From: Brachyhypopomus gauderio
Taxonomy: Eukaryota > Chordata > Actinopteri > Gymnotiformes > Hypopomidae
Reading direction: 5' to 3'
Assembly: GCF_052324685.1 (NCBI RefSeq)
Contig: NC_135221.1
Span: 5,385,739 to 5,449,738, forward strand
DNA: 64,000 nt
Shown: positions 23,401-36,700 of the stretch, in pieces
Numbering within the stretch: the stretch's first letter is position 1
Layout of the letters: every line of letters begins with the position of its first letter
The notes under the pieces: model-generated
Told to the model about the DNA's origin: nothing
The model's input: only the letters and a program-made list of their open reading frames with translations
Databases searched by the model: none
Translations under genes and position numbers: made by a program

Positions 23401-26400
23401 AATGTTTATGGCAATACTAGCAATGGAGTAATTTATGGATAGCCGGGTGATTTTCTGATCAGGATGAGCTGTAGTACTTGCAAACACCTCGAATGACGTG
23501 CAGGGGCTTGCCAGGCGGGCGTGATTTATAGGGCGGCTTCATGGGAGCAGTTTAAAAGCAGCTGTACGCGCTGACAGGTGGCCCCGCTGTTTGATATCCA
23601 CACTATGATCTAGTAAAGCTGATCACTCAAGGCCATCAGAGAAACAGAGTCTTAGCACATCACATCTCACAGACACACTGGACTGGAAAAAAAAACCCCA
23701 CAACAACCCAAAACAGACAATTGGGATTGTAGAGGTTATGTCTGCATGAGTGTGATCACCAGCAACAAACCTTAAAATGCAAAAACGTCATGGGTGTAAC
23801 TATGTTGCTTACAGCATTTTTTTGTTCTGCTGCAAGCCAGATTTTTGCTTTAAATGCCAATGTAAAATGCAACGGGTGGTACGCATGAAGAATGGAATAC
23901 TTGTTTGATTCAGCAAGGACATCGCGGAGGAAAAGGAAGCGATCTTTTCTCAACACGCATCAATATTTTCTGAAGGTTCTTTTGGAACAATCAAAGATAT
24001 TTGCATTTAGACAAGAAGCAATCAGTCATGTCAACAGAAATCTTTCCTCATCTTTTCTGACTGAAAGAGAAATCTATAGAGAAATCTAAGCCCCGTTTGA
24101 TCAATAACCTGTCCTACATATTTATTTAAGCAGATTCCACAAATTAAATTTATGATGCATTAGTGTAATGCGTATTAGCTCATATAAGAAATTACTTCCA
24201 TCTAGGTAGAGTTGAAGGCTTTGTGTAGGACACTGCTTAAAGGCCGGTAAATATTGGTAAAGGGATTAGAATTCTAATGAAGATTACTTTGTGGAGGTTG
24301 AAAGAAATACTCAGGTTGATGTTGACTGTATAAGAAAACCTAAATTAATTTGAGGTTTGCCACCAGCTCCTTCCTTTGACCATATAACAAACCCGACTCA
24401 AAAACTGACTGAAAAACGTCATGACTTTGACTGAAAAACACAAACAAAATGGGAACTCGGGATACTTTTGCTGTCCGCTGGGTGCAATTTGTATGCTAAA
24501 CTGAACGGGGACAGTCGGGTTAGTGCTAAGTTACATGCCACATTCTTCACACCTATCGGTTTTCTCTGTGTGTAAGGCCAGACTCCTCTAAAGCCCCCTT
24601 TCTTTCACTAACCTCTTGTTTTGCTATTTTACCAAGTAGACCAGGTGTGAAGGGCTGAGGCCATGAAAAAACATTCAGTTCTGTAAGCTTGTCATGAAAG
24701 AATCTATTGATTGACCTCTACATCTAGGTGCACAATGACAAATGGGTTAGCAATTTTCCGCCTCACTTATGGGCTACAATGCACATTTCCACTTTCACTT
24801 GGAAGCAGAGAGTTTAAGGTGTACATACCTTTCTCAGGTTCGGCAAACAGTGCAGGAGAGGAACCACATTTTTAACCAATCGTGTGCATAGATGGTGTTT
24901 TATCAATGTCTGTTAGCAGTAGCTTGTTCCAAATCACTTGTGTATCTTAAAGATTATTGTCATGTGCAAAAACAGCACCTGGCCTACACTGACAAATGTG
25001 CTTTCTTGTCAATTCATTATATGTTCTTGAGCTTATTTGAAGAGAGTTTGCCAAAGTTTTCTTTTTGCTGTGGTATTCAATCAATTCTTAATGATTTTCA
25101 GTTTCATCCAAGGATGTTATTGCGTGTTTTGGCTGCTGATTGAATTACTCCCAAGTGTCTGAAGAATGTTTTAGGCAAAAACTATGGAAATTAACCAATT
25201 GACCTGTTTTCTGACCCCTAGGATAGAAGAACCCTGTGGGAAAAGTCACTCGAATGCAGGAAAATCAAAGAGATCTTTGAGGCCATTCTATAGACCTGTG
25301 GGGTAACCCCTTAAAATTCCCATATGTGGAAATTAATACCACATCATATAGAGTCCACAAATAAATTATGCTAGAAAATGATTGGCATAACAGAAGTCAC
25401 AGCAAAGCTCAAGCAAACAGAAAACAAATTTTCCTTGGCAAAAGCATCTCCAAACAATTTTCATATGTTTGGATGCAATTTAGTTCATAGCAATGCAACG
25501 ATTCAGTGGAGGGAGGGGGTGTGAGGGGGCATATAACATATTTGTTTAGTTTAAGTGGTAATTTGTATTGGAATAACTTTATATACACTATTGCTTAGGA
25601 AAAAGAGACCATCCAATTCAGGAGGGCAACACTCCAGTCAACAGAGAGCCCATGTCCTGTAGGGATAACCTGTCACAGTGCTGAGAGCCTAATTGATGCC
25701 TCATGCTTTCAGGAGCAATTATTGTGCCCTAATGTCAAGCCCTAATTTGCAGCTTTATAACTTGGACGCACGGGCCAAAGGGAGTCTCAGAACGGGTCCT
25801 CCGCTGGGACTCGTGGGCCGGTTTGCCCAGCAGATGTGGTGTGGTCTGGGTGAACGTCAGGGACTGAGGGCTAGCCATTTTGAGACATCAGGTACATGGC
25901 CTGAGGTCTTGGCTGTCTGCAGGGAGAGCCACGCTTTTAAAGACCCGAAAAAACAGGAATTTATGGGGTTTCACGAATGTTGTTTCAAGTATTTATTTAT
26001 TTTTAGATTTTATATTTGAAACACATTTTTCTACATCTATAAAATATGCATCAACAATGAAAAACATCAAATTTTCATTTATCAAATATTAAACAATGTT
26101 GCTGCCTAGTGCATGATTACTAAACACATCAGATTACCTCAAAGTGCTAGGGAGTGCTCTAAACTGCATTGTAACTTCAGGAAAACCCCAGACGCATTCA
26201 GAAACGCAGACACTTTTCTATTGTTTCTATAGCAACAGAAACAAGCAAACAAGATTCTCAGCAAAACTGACAGCTCAAAGGTTGAGGACCTCAGAGCTCA
26301 TGAAGTATGAAGGATTTGATTGCTGTCTGAGAAAGCAAACCTCATGGATGACGTGTGGAAGAAGCATGTGACACATGGGCCTCGTGAACATATCCTCTGT

Positions 26401-26886
26401 GAGTTTATTTTTTCCTCGCTTTTCATGGTCTTAAATATGTGTTATGAATGTTCTACTTATTCAGTGGCCTTACCACGATCATGGCTAGGTCATGTCAACA
26501 ATTCTGTGTTGCATTATGACTTTCAAGAGGTAATTTACTTTGAAATAGCTCAAAATAAATACTTGCTGTACGTATAGTCAGACACCACCTTAATGCAAAC
26601 AGATGTCTATCTTTAGAAGAATCAACAGCTTAAACCAGGAGGTGAGTGTTAGTCCCACCTCCTGGGCTCATCTCTGGTCAGTATCTAAAAATACAAATTA
26701 AACTTTATTGTAATCCAGACAGACAACAAAGCCATTGAGGCTATATCATTTCCAGGAGCCTCTGTGGGCACCCTGTCATGTTCCCAGCTGACAAACACAG
26801 AAACCTAAAGATCAGAGACTAAGAAGACGCTGACAAGTGCTACGGGAACACCTGCACTGTTTGACTGCACTGCTAAGAAAGGTGAA

Positions 26887-26889
<3 letters not shown>

Positions 26890-26924
<35 letters not shown>

Positions 26925-27012
26925 TATGTGTGAGGCAGAGATAGAGAGACAGCAGACAGATAGAGAACATGTGGTATTAGTTCACAGGCAGGTGTTGAAG
27001 TTAGCAAACTGT

Positions 27013-27059
<47 letters not shown>

Positions 27060-27359
27060 CTATCTGATTGGATTTCCTTGAGAGCTCTTTGAGGCCATGT
27101 CTGAAGCGATGAAAATAAGGGCACATGCATTAAGTGCGCGAGGTGGGCCAGGGAGAGGGCATGGATGAGGGAGTGAAGTGTTGGATGTGAAGCACCTTGG
27201 ACCACCTGCTGCTGGAACTAAGGCATCATGTTCTGTCCAGACAGACTCCAAAACACAGGTCACCAGAGCCAAGAAGTATTTCATGGCATCAGGTAGCAAA
27301 CATGTAGAATGTTAAACTCACCCTTGTGTGGCTGAGACCCTTCGACTGAGCTGGAGGTT

Positions 27360-27438
<79 letters not shown>
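26890..27438. repeat. Cluster of three TG/CA microsatellites
   Basis: (TG)n at about 26890-26921, (CA)n at about 27015-27057 and an interrupted (CA)n at about 27360-27438, in intergenic DNA. The first two have opposite purine/pyrimidine strand sense and so form an inverted pair able to fold back. Confidence 0.9.
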
Positions 27439-27442
<4 letters not shown>

Positions 27443-28895
27443 AAATAAAAAGCAGGATTTAAGCAGGATTACTGTTTTTTTTATTTTCTTTTTTCATAAT
27501 GCACTCATCTGTCAGATGTCCATAGATATTAGCATAGTAAGCACTGGGAAGAACCTGTGAGCTGAGATTTTAGGAAATGTCTTTGGGAGTCAGCTTTAAA
27601 AAAACGTAAACCCAATTGCACAAAAAAGGTCTTAAACTACAAGGTCCATGTTGCAGATAGATGTAAGCAAATGAAGACGTTCATTCCTGTAGCCCCTACA
27701 GCGCGAACCCTAGTGTGTTTCCGTTGACTCGCACCCTCTGTTCTCTGCTTCCTGTAAGTGGTTCAGATGGGAAAATCCCACAGTATCGTATACCGGTAAA
27801 GGCTGGGAGCATGTGAACTGACCTGTCACAGCAGACACTGGCTCACCATCACAGAGATGCTGAGATCACACACCTCCATGCTCCAACTCAAACCTTCTTC
27901 TGACCGATGTGGAAACAGTAGATTGATATGCTCTTTTGGTCGCTGTTGTGCAAATTGTTCACTGAGCCATTCAAACACATTCAGGAAAAAAAGCACAGGT
28001 AAACTGAACCTGAGGTATCTGAATCACATATTGTCTTTTTGTCCAAGTGATGCTTGGTTTAATTTGTAAATGCTGGTACAGACAATTTATCACCCTGTCA
28101 GTAAGTCTGAATCATATGTCACATTAAAAATGAAAAACTGGACTAAAAGGAAAAGTACCTTGAAAGCAATTATTTTCATGTTTAGGTTTTCGCACATCTT
28201 GCATATGTTTAAGTATGACACATTATCTTTTGTTTAAGTGGTTGTATCAAGCTTTATTTTGACATAGTCAGCAGAGATTGCATCATATTTATTGTTCTGG
28301 CCACATTTGTGCAGGGCTACCCAACCACTAGACTGCAACGAAAGGTCAGGTTTTATTTCACCCTGATCGTGTCATTGTGTGGCTGCTACATGAGAAGGTC
28401 TCTGAGAGGACCTTTGAAGTTGATGAGTGTCCGACAAACCTCGGGTTCTCACTTCTAGCAGTATTAAAGAAAAGAAAAACATATCCACAGATTGTGTCTT
28501 TTTCTTCAGGAAGATATGCTTATGGGAATAACTCTCTTGAGAAATAGACTGTGAAAAAACCCTTAGAACTCAGCTGACCTGTTTTGAGGAGTCCAGATTA
28601 GCCTCAATGCTACTATACAGACTAAACTTCAGTCTGCACATGTCATAATATTTTTGAATTGGGGTAATGGTTACAACAATCGCTTGTTGCAGCATGCAAC
28701 TTTTAGGAACTTTCTTGAAACACTGACTATTCCTCATACACGTGAAAGGAAAAGTATGACTGTACTTGTAAATAGAGCAAAATTAATGAGTATTATTTTG
28801 CACTTCAGTCATAAGAAGACTGAAAATCTTAAGGCACCTTCTACTAGAGTTGTGTAATGAGATGTCTACATTTAGATGTAAAAATATATATTATC

Positions 28896-28923
28896 AAATA
28901 AATAAATACATAAAATAAATATG
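28896..28923 (-). promoter_or_regulatory. AU-rich element candidate in the fgf20 3' UTR
   Basis: Read on the minus strand, this holds overlapping ATTTA pentamers (ATTTATTTATTTG and TATTTATTTTATG), about 460-490 bases after the fgf20 stop codon. If within the transcript it is a class II-like ARE. The extent of the 3' UTR is unknown. Confidence 0.4.
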
Positions 28924-29386
28924 CATAGCTTGAACTGTATAAATAATATCCAATGAGATGATGTATTCAGTTCTCCACAGGTTTCAGTCCTCCAATTTCC
29001 AAGCTCCACACACGTATTGTTCCTTCAAGTCTTTCTGCTCAAACATCTTGTCATGCTGATGTGCCCTCAAACAGCAGTCAGGAGCTTGCTTCTCAGGACC
29101 AGTCAGGACCAACCTTTTTAACAACAGACCTTCTGTTAAGTAGGGTCAGAGCTTGTGGTCACTGAGACACCCTCGGTAGCTCTCGGCACTCAGGAAGATT
29201 GTGGTTTATAATCATAGCTGAGCACTTCACTGTCAGTACTGGTCTGTGCTCCCTGAAAGAAGAGTACACATGTTCCTCTTGTTACTGATGAGTGCACTGC
29301 TGCTAAAAACCGGCCATCCGTTTCCCATGTTCCTTCAGAACCGGGCTTCAGGGGTCTGTTCCTCAACTAAAGCCAGGCCGATGGTC

Positions 29387-30652
29387 TCAGCTGTGGCCTA
29401 GCACTTCTTTGTAGAGTTCAGGGACTTTGTCTGGGTCCACCGGCCTGGGAAGGAAATGGGTGAACTTCTGATGCCGTCTCGATTTTGTCCCGTCCCGTGG
29501 TGTTCCATCCTTGTTGAGCGCGACGTAATACCGTGCCCCCTTTTCCCCATGTTTGTACAGGTTCGAGGAGTATGTGTTGTACCAGTTCTCCTCAAATTGT
29601 TCCCGGAAGACACACTCAGCCGTCAGTTTTTCCTATATGAAAAGGACAGGCAGACACGGACAAAATAAATAGTAGTCCTAATGCAAGTGGGGAGTTTGAA
29701 GAAAAAAAAAAACAATATAATATCAAAGAGGAAAAGTGTTTTTAAATGTAAATGTCTTGATGGACATCAGTAACAAGAAGCATCACAGAGACAGAGTTCC
29801 TGCATACAAACATGGACATGTATAATTCCTTGTACCAAATAATTCACAAGAACACAATAATAAGTCTACTTACAGAGCCGTAGAGTTCTCCCTTGTCATT
29901 CATCCCGAGGTACAGACCAGTATCCACTCCTCTGATGCTGATTAATCCCACTGCTAGGCTTATGAATTCCAAGATACCTGGAGAAGAATAAATCAATTGT
30001 TCTAGGTATGTTCTCTGAAATCCCAGTTCTCGTCACAGATTGTGATTTAGCTGTTTAACTTCGCAAGGGTAACTCGACTCAACTATGTAGAGAAATACTA
30101 GCTACGCCTGAACACCGTGGACTTCGGTTTAAAGTATATAATACACCGTCATCAAGTATATCACACTGTCATAAAATTATACATGTTTATAACGGTATAA
30201 CGGTATACAGAATATAAGTAACAATGAATAATGAACATAGTTTATAGAAATATACGACTGACCAAGTAATACGACTATATTAGAATTCTATATGTCCACC
30301 ATGTGAAGTCATTTCACTTCAAGCATAAAAGAAATATGGTTAAAAAAAAAAAACAAAATAATGAAAAAAAAATACCGAATCGGCTGTGGTCCTTTCTCGT
30401 GCCTTGCACTGCGCCATCCGGGAGTATTTCAAGGTGAAATCCAGTCCTGCAATAAAGCTGCCTTCTCCGCAGAATTCCCTTTAAATGCGTTAAATCCGCC
30501 GGCGTGCTGCGCGAAAGTCTCTCCCCCGGAACCAGGTGATCGTTAAGCAGCCCGAGGTTTTCTCCAAGCGCGGGTAGGAAGAAATGTGACCCGGCGTGTC
30601 CAAAACCCTCCATGCTCTGTAAGAGCGTCCCGATTTCTCCCATGCTTGCCAT
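29387..30652 (-). CDS. fgf20: Fibroblast growth factor 20 (FGF9/16/20 subfamily)
   Basis: Three coding exons on the minus strand: 30652-30376, 29977-29874 (104 nt, the subfamily's standard middle exon) and 29632-29387, giving 208 aa. The start ATG (MASMGEIG) matches family N termini; an in-frame ATG at 30721 would add 23 unlike residues. The FGF core begins near residue 59 ([19 protein letters not shown]) and includes [37 protein letters not shown] and [15 protein letters not shown]. As in FGF9, there is no cleaved signal peptide; the hydrophobic [14 protein letters not shown] (about 94-107) probably acts as an internal secretion signal. It is a paracrine ligand of FGF receptors with heparan sulfate, used in fin and ear development in fish. 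It is head-to-head with micu3. Whether it is the a or b ohnologue is undecided. Confidence 0.95.
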
Positions 30653-31213
30653 CGTAAATCCTGAGCTCACGGTCGGGTTAACTTGAGCTGGGCGATCGTA
30701 GTGCCTCCTTGCGTTGCGCAACTCTAGGGACTATCACGAATGAGATCCATGTCTGGCAGTAGTCTAAGTCGAACAAAGTGAGGACTTTAGAGTATCCCAG
30801 TTTAGTACAAGAAATTTACATACTATAAGCCAGGTCTGATTCTTCGTTGAGATTTCCCAGACATAGAATATTCGGTGTGAAGAAAATGTAACTAAAACCC
30901 CGTCTCTTCAATACGGATTTTATAAACGTTTGTGTTCCTTTATATTGCAGTGTCACGTCTGGCTTATAAATCACATCCTCGCCGTAGTATTTAGTACTGA
31001 AGCGCTCGTGCATAAAGAGTAAATCCAGTGCACCTCTATGCAGAACTTATAGCACTTCAGGCAAGGTGTGCGCGCGTGTCACCCGGGTAGAGGTTTATGC
31101 ATGAGTGGTAGACGCACCAGGCAGGTGCAAAACGCAAGCAAAAAGCTTTGGTGGGCGGTGCGGGTAGTTTAGACCTGCCTTGTCGGAGATTTTCCTCCTC
31201 AAACTAAACCCAC

Positions 31214-31214
<1 letters not shown>

Positions 31215-31298
<84 letters not shown>
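31215..31298. repeat. (TG)38(CG)4 microsatellite
   Basis: Perfect alternating TG from 31215 to 31290, followed by CGCGCGCG. It lies inside the divergent fgf20/micu3 promoter; alternating purine-pyrimidine tracts of this kind favour Z-DNA. Confidence 0.95.
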
Positions 31299-31509
31299 CT
31301 TTTTATTCAGGGAAATACATTACAACATCTAGCGAATGACCATCAGCATTTCATATAGCAATAGCAAATCTCATTACATGCATTTCATCCCTTACCTAAA
31401 TTCGTTATATGAACGATATATTCTATTAACATGGGAGAGAAAAAAATTGGGTTTTATTTGCTAAGTATGGGCATTCCTGAATGAAATAAGGTATAAGGTT
31501 GCATTAACA

Positions 31510-31519
31510 TCTCGCGAGG
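31510..31519 (+). promoter_or_regulatory. TCTCGCGAGA-type core promoter motif of micu3
   Basis: TCTCGCGAGG matches 9 of 10 bases of the TCTCGCGAGA element bound by BANP (and reported for ZBTB33) at vertebrate housekeeping promoters. It sits about 45 bases before the micu3 ATG. Confidence 0.5.
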
Positions 31520-31554
31520 AGTGGGCTTACGATGACCGCTGTGGCACTTCAATG

Positions 31555-32816
31555 ATGGCGTCTGTACGTCGGTTTATCTCAGCAGTAAACAAATTCACAG
31601 CTTACACAAATGGTAGAAGCGTTTATTTGAACAGCAGACAGTTGTTCAAAGGAAAAGGCGCCCGGAGACTGGCGGCGACCGGACTATGTGTCGTGGTAGG
31701 AGGAATCGCTGTGTATCAGTATTGCGCGACCCAGGACCGTGTGAAACGGGGCAACAAAATATGTGACCTACGTGCGCTGGTTAACCCGCTGCCTGCTGTG
31801 GAGGCAAAAGAACAGGTAGGGCTGGTGAAATTCAGACACCGTTAAACGGGGCGTGAAGCAGGCGCACTCCCTGGTGTTTTAGTTGTTTATACAGTAGGTA
31901 CAGTACTGTGATCAATTTACAAGTAAACGACACTTCTTGTGGAGTTGTTCATGGCTTCCATCAAAGGCGCTCTCCACTCAGGAAAGGTGCTGAAAAACAC
32001 CGTGAATTGGGTTTTTGTGAAATGTTCTGACTACGATAGGCTACGTAGGGCCGTGAAGATGTGCACATACGAATAACGTTACACTTCTAACATGTGTAGG
32101 CTACATTATTAGAATTTTGCGCTGCATCTATTTCTATAAATGTGACTACAATTATTGTGTGGGCTTATTGTATGTTAACATTGATAGCATGTTGTAGTAC
32201 CATTGACAGGTCCAGTGTATTAGTAAATAAGGAGTTCAAAAGCATGGCTGTGTTTGACAGGTTCTGGCTGTAAACATCTGAGAACACGGATATAGTCCAC
32301 AGCCCCCGTCCAGACCTCTCTGTGCTTGGTGAAAGGCGAGAACACGAGTCTTCACCCCCGTCATGTTCTTGGTATAAGTGTCTCTAGCGAGGTTGTCCAG
32401 CAGCGACCTGTGGGGACTGCCTACATGGATCATTAAACCATATAGGGTTGACTCAGACCTCCCTTACACCGTGTTGCTATTTGTCTTTATTCTCTTATCA
32501 CCTCTGGATGGGGTGGGGGAAGGGGGTGGGGGGGGGCCTTGAACGTAACCTTGACTTGTGGATTGAGACGCAGGAATCCAGGGTTGATGTAACTGGACAC
32601 GGGAGCTTGGCAGCGGGACTGACATTTGATGTGGGTAATAAGTAGCAGGACTGCACATTCCCAGGGGGTTTGCCTGGTGCCCGGTGGATCTGGCCGCCAG
32701 CCACATGGGAAAGACATCAGTCCCATCTTCCTGATCTTAGGCTCGTGACATCCAGGCTTGTGGACATTTGGGTGTGCAGTCTTGTGGAGGAATGGCAATA
32801 TAAAGACATCTATCCA

Positions 32817-32913
<97 letters not shown>

Positions 32914-32924
32914 GCACGCACACG

Positions 32925-33002
<78 letters not shown>

Positions 33003-33358
33003 ACACAGAGTACCATTGTCCAAGCAAGTTTGGGTGGAAATGTAAGATCTTTCAGCAATTCAGTTTAATCAGTGTAGTAGGAAGTCTTATATGAATGCTC
33101 GAAGTAGCTGAGTACATCTTTTGTTAAATGTGTTCCTGTAGGGCTATATCAGTGTTTTTCTTCTAATAGCATTAATCATGTTTAAAATTGTTTGTGCAAT
33201 TGTAGATCATGATACCTGCTGCTGATGAAAATGTGGAAATGTCAGCACATGAACAGAGATTCAGGCTGTTTAGTTCAGTGGAGTATGAAGGACAGCTGTA
33301 CATGACACCACAGGACTTCATTGAGTCAGTCATCACAAGTCAGCCAAAGAGTAAGTAT

Positions 33359-33452
<94 letters not shown>

Positions 33453-33677
33453 TACATACATACATACACACACACATGCATACATACATACACACACACA
33501 CATACACACATGTGCACACACACACACACACACACACGCATACACACACACACACACACACACACAAGCATACATATACACACACACACACATATACACA
33601 CACGCATACACACACACACACACAAACACATGCACACGTGCACACACAAACACATGCACATGCTCACACTATTTGTA

Positions 33678-33754
<77 letters not shown>

Positions 33755-36700
33755 CTATATAGTATACTATGAAGGAACAAAACACTTTTGATCTCATAAA
33801 CTGAGGTATATTAGGATTTCTTTTACCCTGAGTGATTTGTTACACACCTTTCTTCATACAAGCATACCACCCAGCACATGGTTTAAAGGTAGCTATGACT
33901 GGTCACTGCTCATGAAGTCATAACACCTGCATGGAGATAGCCATCTCCACCACCATGACACTTATGGCCCATTTCTGTTGCAAAAACCTGTGAAAGCACG
34001 TGTAAGTATGCGGTACTATGAATGAGAATTTTAGATTGCTGTTGGATGATGGAAGGTACTGTAACTTCTGGACCAATTTGGCAGACTGCTTTGTTTAGCT
34101 ATTTAGCTATGCTTTAATGTTGTGTTTTTATGATACTGAAAGAAATGTTATATCTAGGATATTTCAGTTTGACTCTTTCCCACTGTGGGAGAAAACACTG
34201 TTGTATATTAGAAAGAATTGATCTTTTTCCATATCTTTGGCTCTGGTTAGGGACTGAATTGAGGGTTTGGTTGTAGCCTCTAAACTGCTTTTATTGACTT
34301 GTTTTCCGGACAGCTGAAGGAACAGAGATTGTATTTCCTTACTGTTCCCTGGAGAAATTTTAAAACACTGAATGAAATTACCAGCTCCATATCTAGTGTT
34401 AATGCTACTGATTATTACTGCCTGTCTGCAGTAGCTGTCAGTGGCAGCGTGAGATCCAAGATCTGCAAACGTTCCTGCAATGTTGTAAATGTTACTGTAA
34501 CTTTAGCAGCATGCCAGGAGGTAAAGTCAATAGCAGAGATGCAGGATGGCCGTTGGTCTTCAGTTCTCAGGTCTGAGGAGAGACCGGAGGTCTGAGGAGA
34601 GACCAGAGTCTCACACTTGTGAGGAAAGGAGCCGCAATCTTCTGCGTCTTCACGTTGTCTGCTAGCTGAGAGTTGTGACTGCTCACAAGGTCTGGACAGG
34701 AATAAACTGTGAACCTTCAGATAATGAGCACATATTGCGTCACATCTTCAAGCACACATTATTTTGAATGGCACAAGCTCCACGGCTTAATGGAATTTAT
34801 TGTTTTATGCCATGGCTGTAAAATCTGTTTTGAGCGCACTCTGACTGTGCATGGTTCTGAATGTCTGAGTGGGAAGCCATTATATATATAACTGAATTTC
34901 AGTATGTAAGCCCATACGCGTTGTGTCTTTGTTGTGTTTGTTGGGGTGTGTTTGTTCTTTGTCATATTTGGCACAAAATATTTAAAGGGTACACAAAATT
35001 TTTTTTACATAATGTTTCTAATTATGTTGCCTGGTGTTGGTGCACTATAATTTAAAAATACTAAAACTCTCAAGGTTGACTCTGAAGCCATATTGCTGTG
35101 GGAAACCAAGGCTTTCTTAGTGCACCTGCATTTTAACAGGACAGAGACTGAAGTGGGGTTTTTTTTTTTGCAGACTCATAACTGATTTCGCCCTCTGTGG
35201 AGAAGGCTTTAATGTGTACAGTCAGACTGCTGAGAGAGGAGGAATGTGTTTAGCTAGTCAAGCATTTTATGACTGCTTTGCCTTATCACAATAGCACGGT
35301 CTTGTCATTCCTTAGGAATGTCTACTTACAGTATAATATATATATAATTATATAATAAAGTCATTGCATTGCTGTCATTGTTGCGTGCGCTTGTGATTGG
35401 AATTTCGCCTGATAATGTCACCTAGGCACATGTTCAGGCTGAACAATTTATTATGGGGATTTATAACAGTACACAAGCATGCTGGTTTTCACTGACAGCT
35501 AATGACAGGTAGTGAGTACTATCAAACGACATCTGAATGTACTTTACTTGTACCATTCCAGAAAAGAAGTTTTGGAGATCTCTGATGAAAGAGGTATGTT
35601 AAAGATGTTGTCACTGGTTGTCACTCGAATCACTCTTGGGATGTTAATAGCTTGAACTTGTGCATTTCACTAACAAATCTGGGTGTTTTTTCCCTCACTC
35701 ATTCTGGAGGATTTAGATAAATTTCTCTCCGACACCCCACCTGTTTGGAAGGGATCATCTAGACTTTTCAGAAGCCTGAATGACAGAGGTGAGTCCTAAC
35801 AAGTTTCATGCATTATTTTTATATAGCCACAAGGGTATGAATTTTTACATTTAGTAAAACGACATTTCTTATGTCTTGCAAGCATATTTAGCTAATAAGG
35901 AAATAAGTGACAGGTGTCCTGAAACTTTGGTCCTGGGATGCAGCATCAGGGTGTCATTTTGATTCATGGTCTGGAAAGCAGAGCTCTTTTTGGCTTGGAA
36001 ACCCAGGACTAGAGCTTGATGTTTTCTCCATGCCAGTGCAGTGAGCCAGTGGAATGATCTCAGGGAGTCACATGTGAGAACTTGAGGGGGACCATCGATC
36101 AGGCAAGCGGCCAAGCTCTGGAAGCATCAGGGTGGAGGCGGCATCTGAAGAAATACTGCCTGGTGGAGACTTGTGGTAGTCGTGGCGATGACCGTGTGTT
36201 TGATGAGAATCTGAGTGACGTGTGTTGTCGGCGATGGCTGTACTTCTCCAACATGGTGAAGGAAGACAGTAGCATGTAGATGTAATATTCTCCTCCAGAC
36301 TCTTAGGAGAAAGTGATGGATTAATAATGGGGATATGAGAAGTCAGAAGAACATTTTCCAGGTACAAATATCAGTTTTGTTGTGCCAAAACTATCTTGTA
36401 CTTTATAATAATCTTGTACAGATATCTTTGAAGCAGTAGATTTAAAGATGTAAAGAGGCTCTTAAAAGGATCTAACATTCCAAAATATTTCTTTTAAATA
36501 TTAATATTAAATATGTAAATACTGCTCATGCTGCTTAAATGTCAAGGTGGAATAATGTGAACAAGATCTTCCTGATTCCTCACTCATGTACCTATACAAC
36601 AGGACAGTGAACCTCCTCCATATACAGCCATGGTGATAATATGGTGTCACGACTGCATATCTAATCTTATCTTTTAATCTAGCAATGCTCTGAATTCGCT

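Larger units (their letters stand above)
30653..31554. promoter_or_regulatory. Divergent fgf20/micu3 promoter region
   Basis: About 0.9 kb between the start codons. Seen: TATAAG on the minus strand (31046-31051) and another TATAA-like site (about 30963-30970) as possible fgf20 TATA elements; a (TG)n(CG)4 tract (31215-31298); and a TCTCGCGAG core-promoter motif next to micu3. Start sites are not determined. Confidence 0.5.

Noticed and set aside
25693-26092. Overlapping plus-strand frames of 108 and 70 codons
   Set aside because: No homology recognised and no exon structure; more likely non-coding.
32487-33068. Thr-His and Val-Cys rich frames on both strands
   Set aside because: Products of the CA microsatellite in micu3 intron 1.
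33209-33772. 187-codon plus-strand frame and several Cys/Val frames on the minus strand
   Set aside because: This is micu3 exon 2 reading through its donor into CA and TATC repeats; the repeats keep several frames open artificially.
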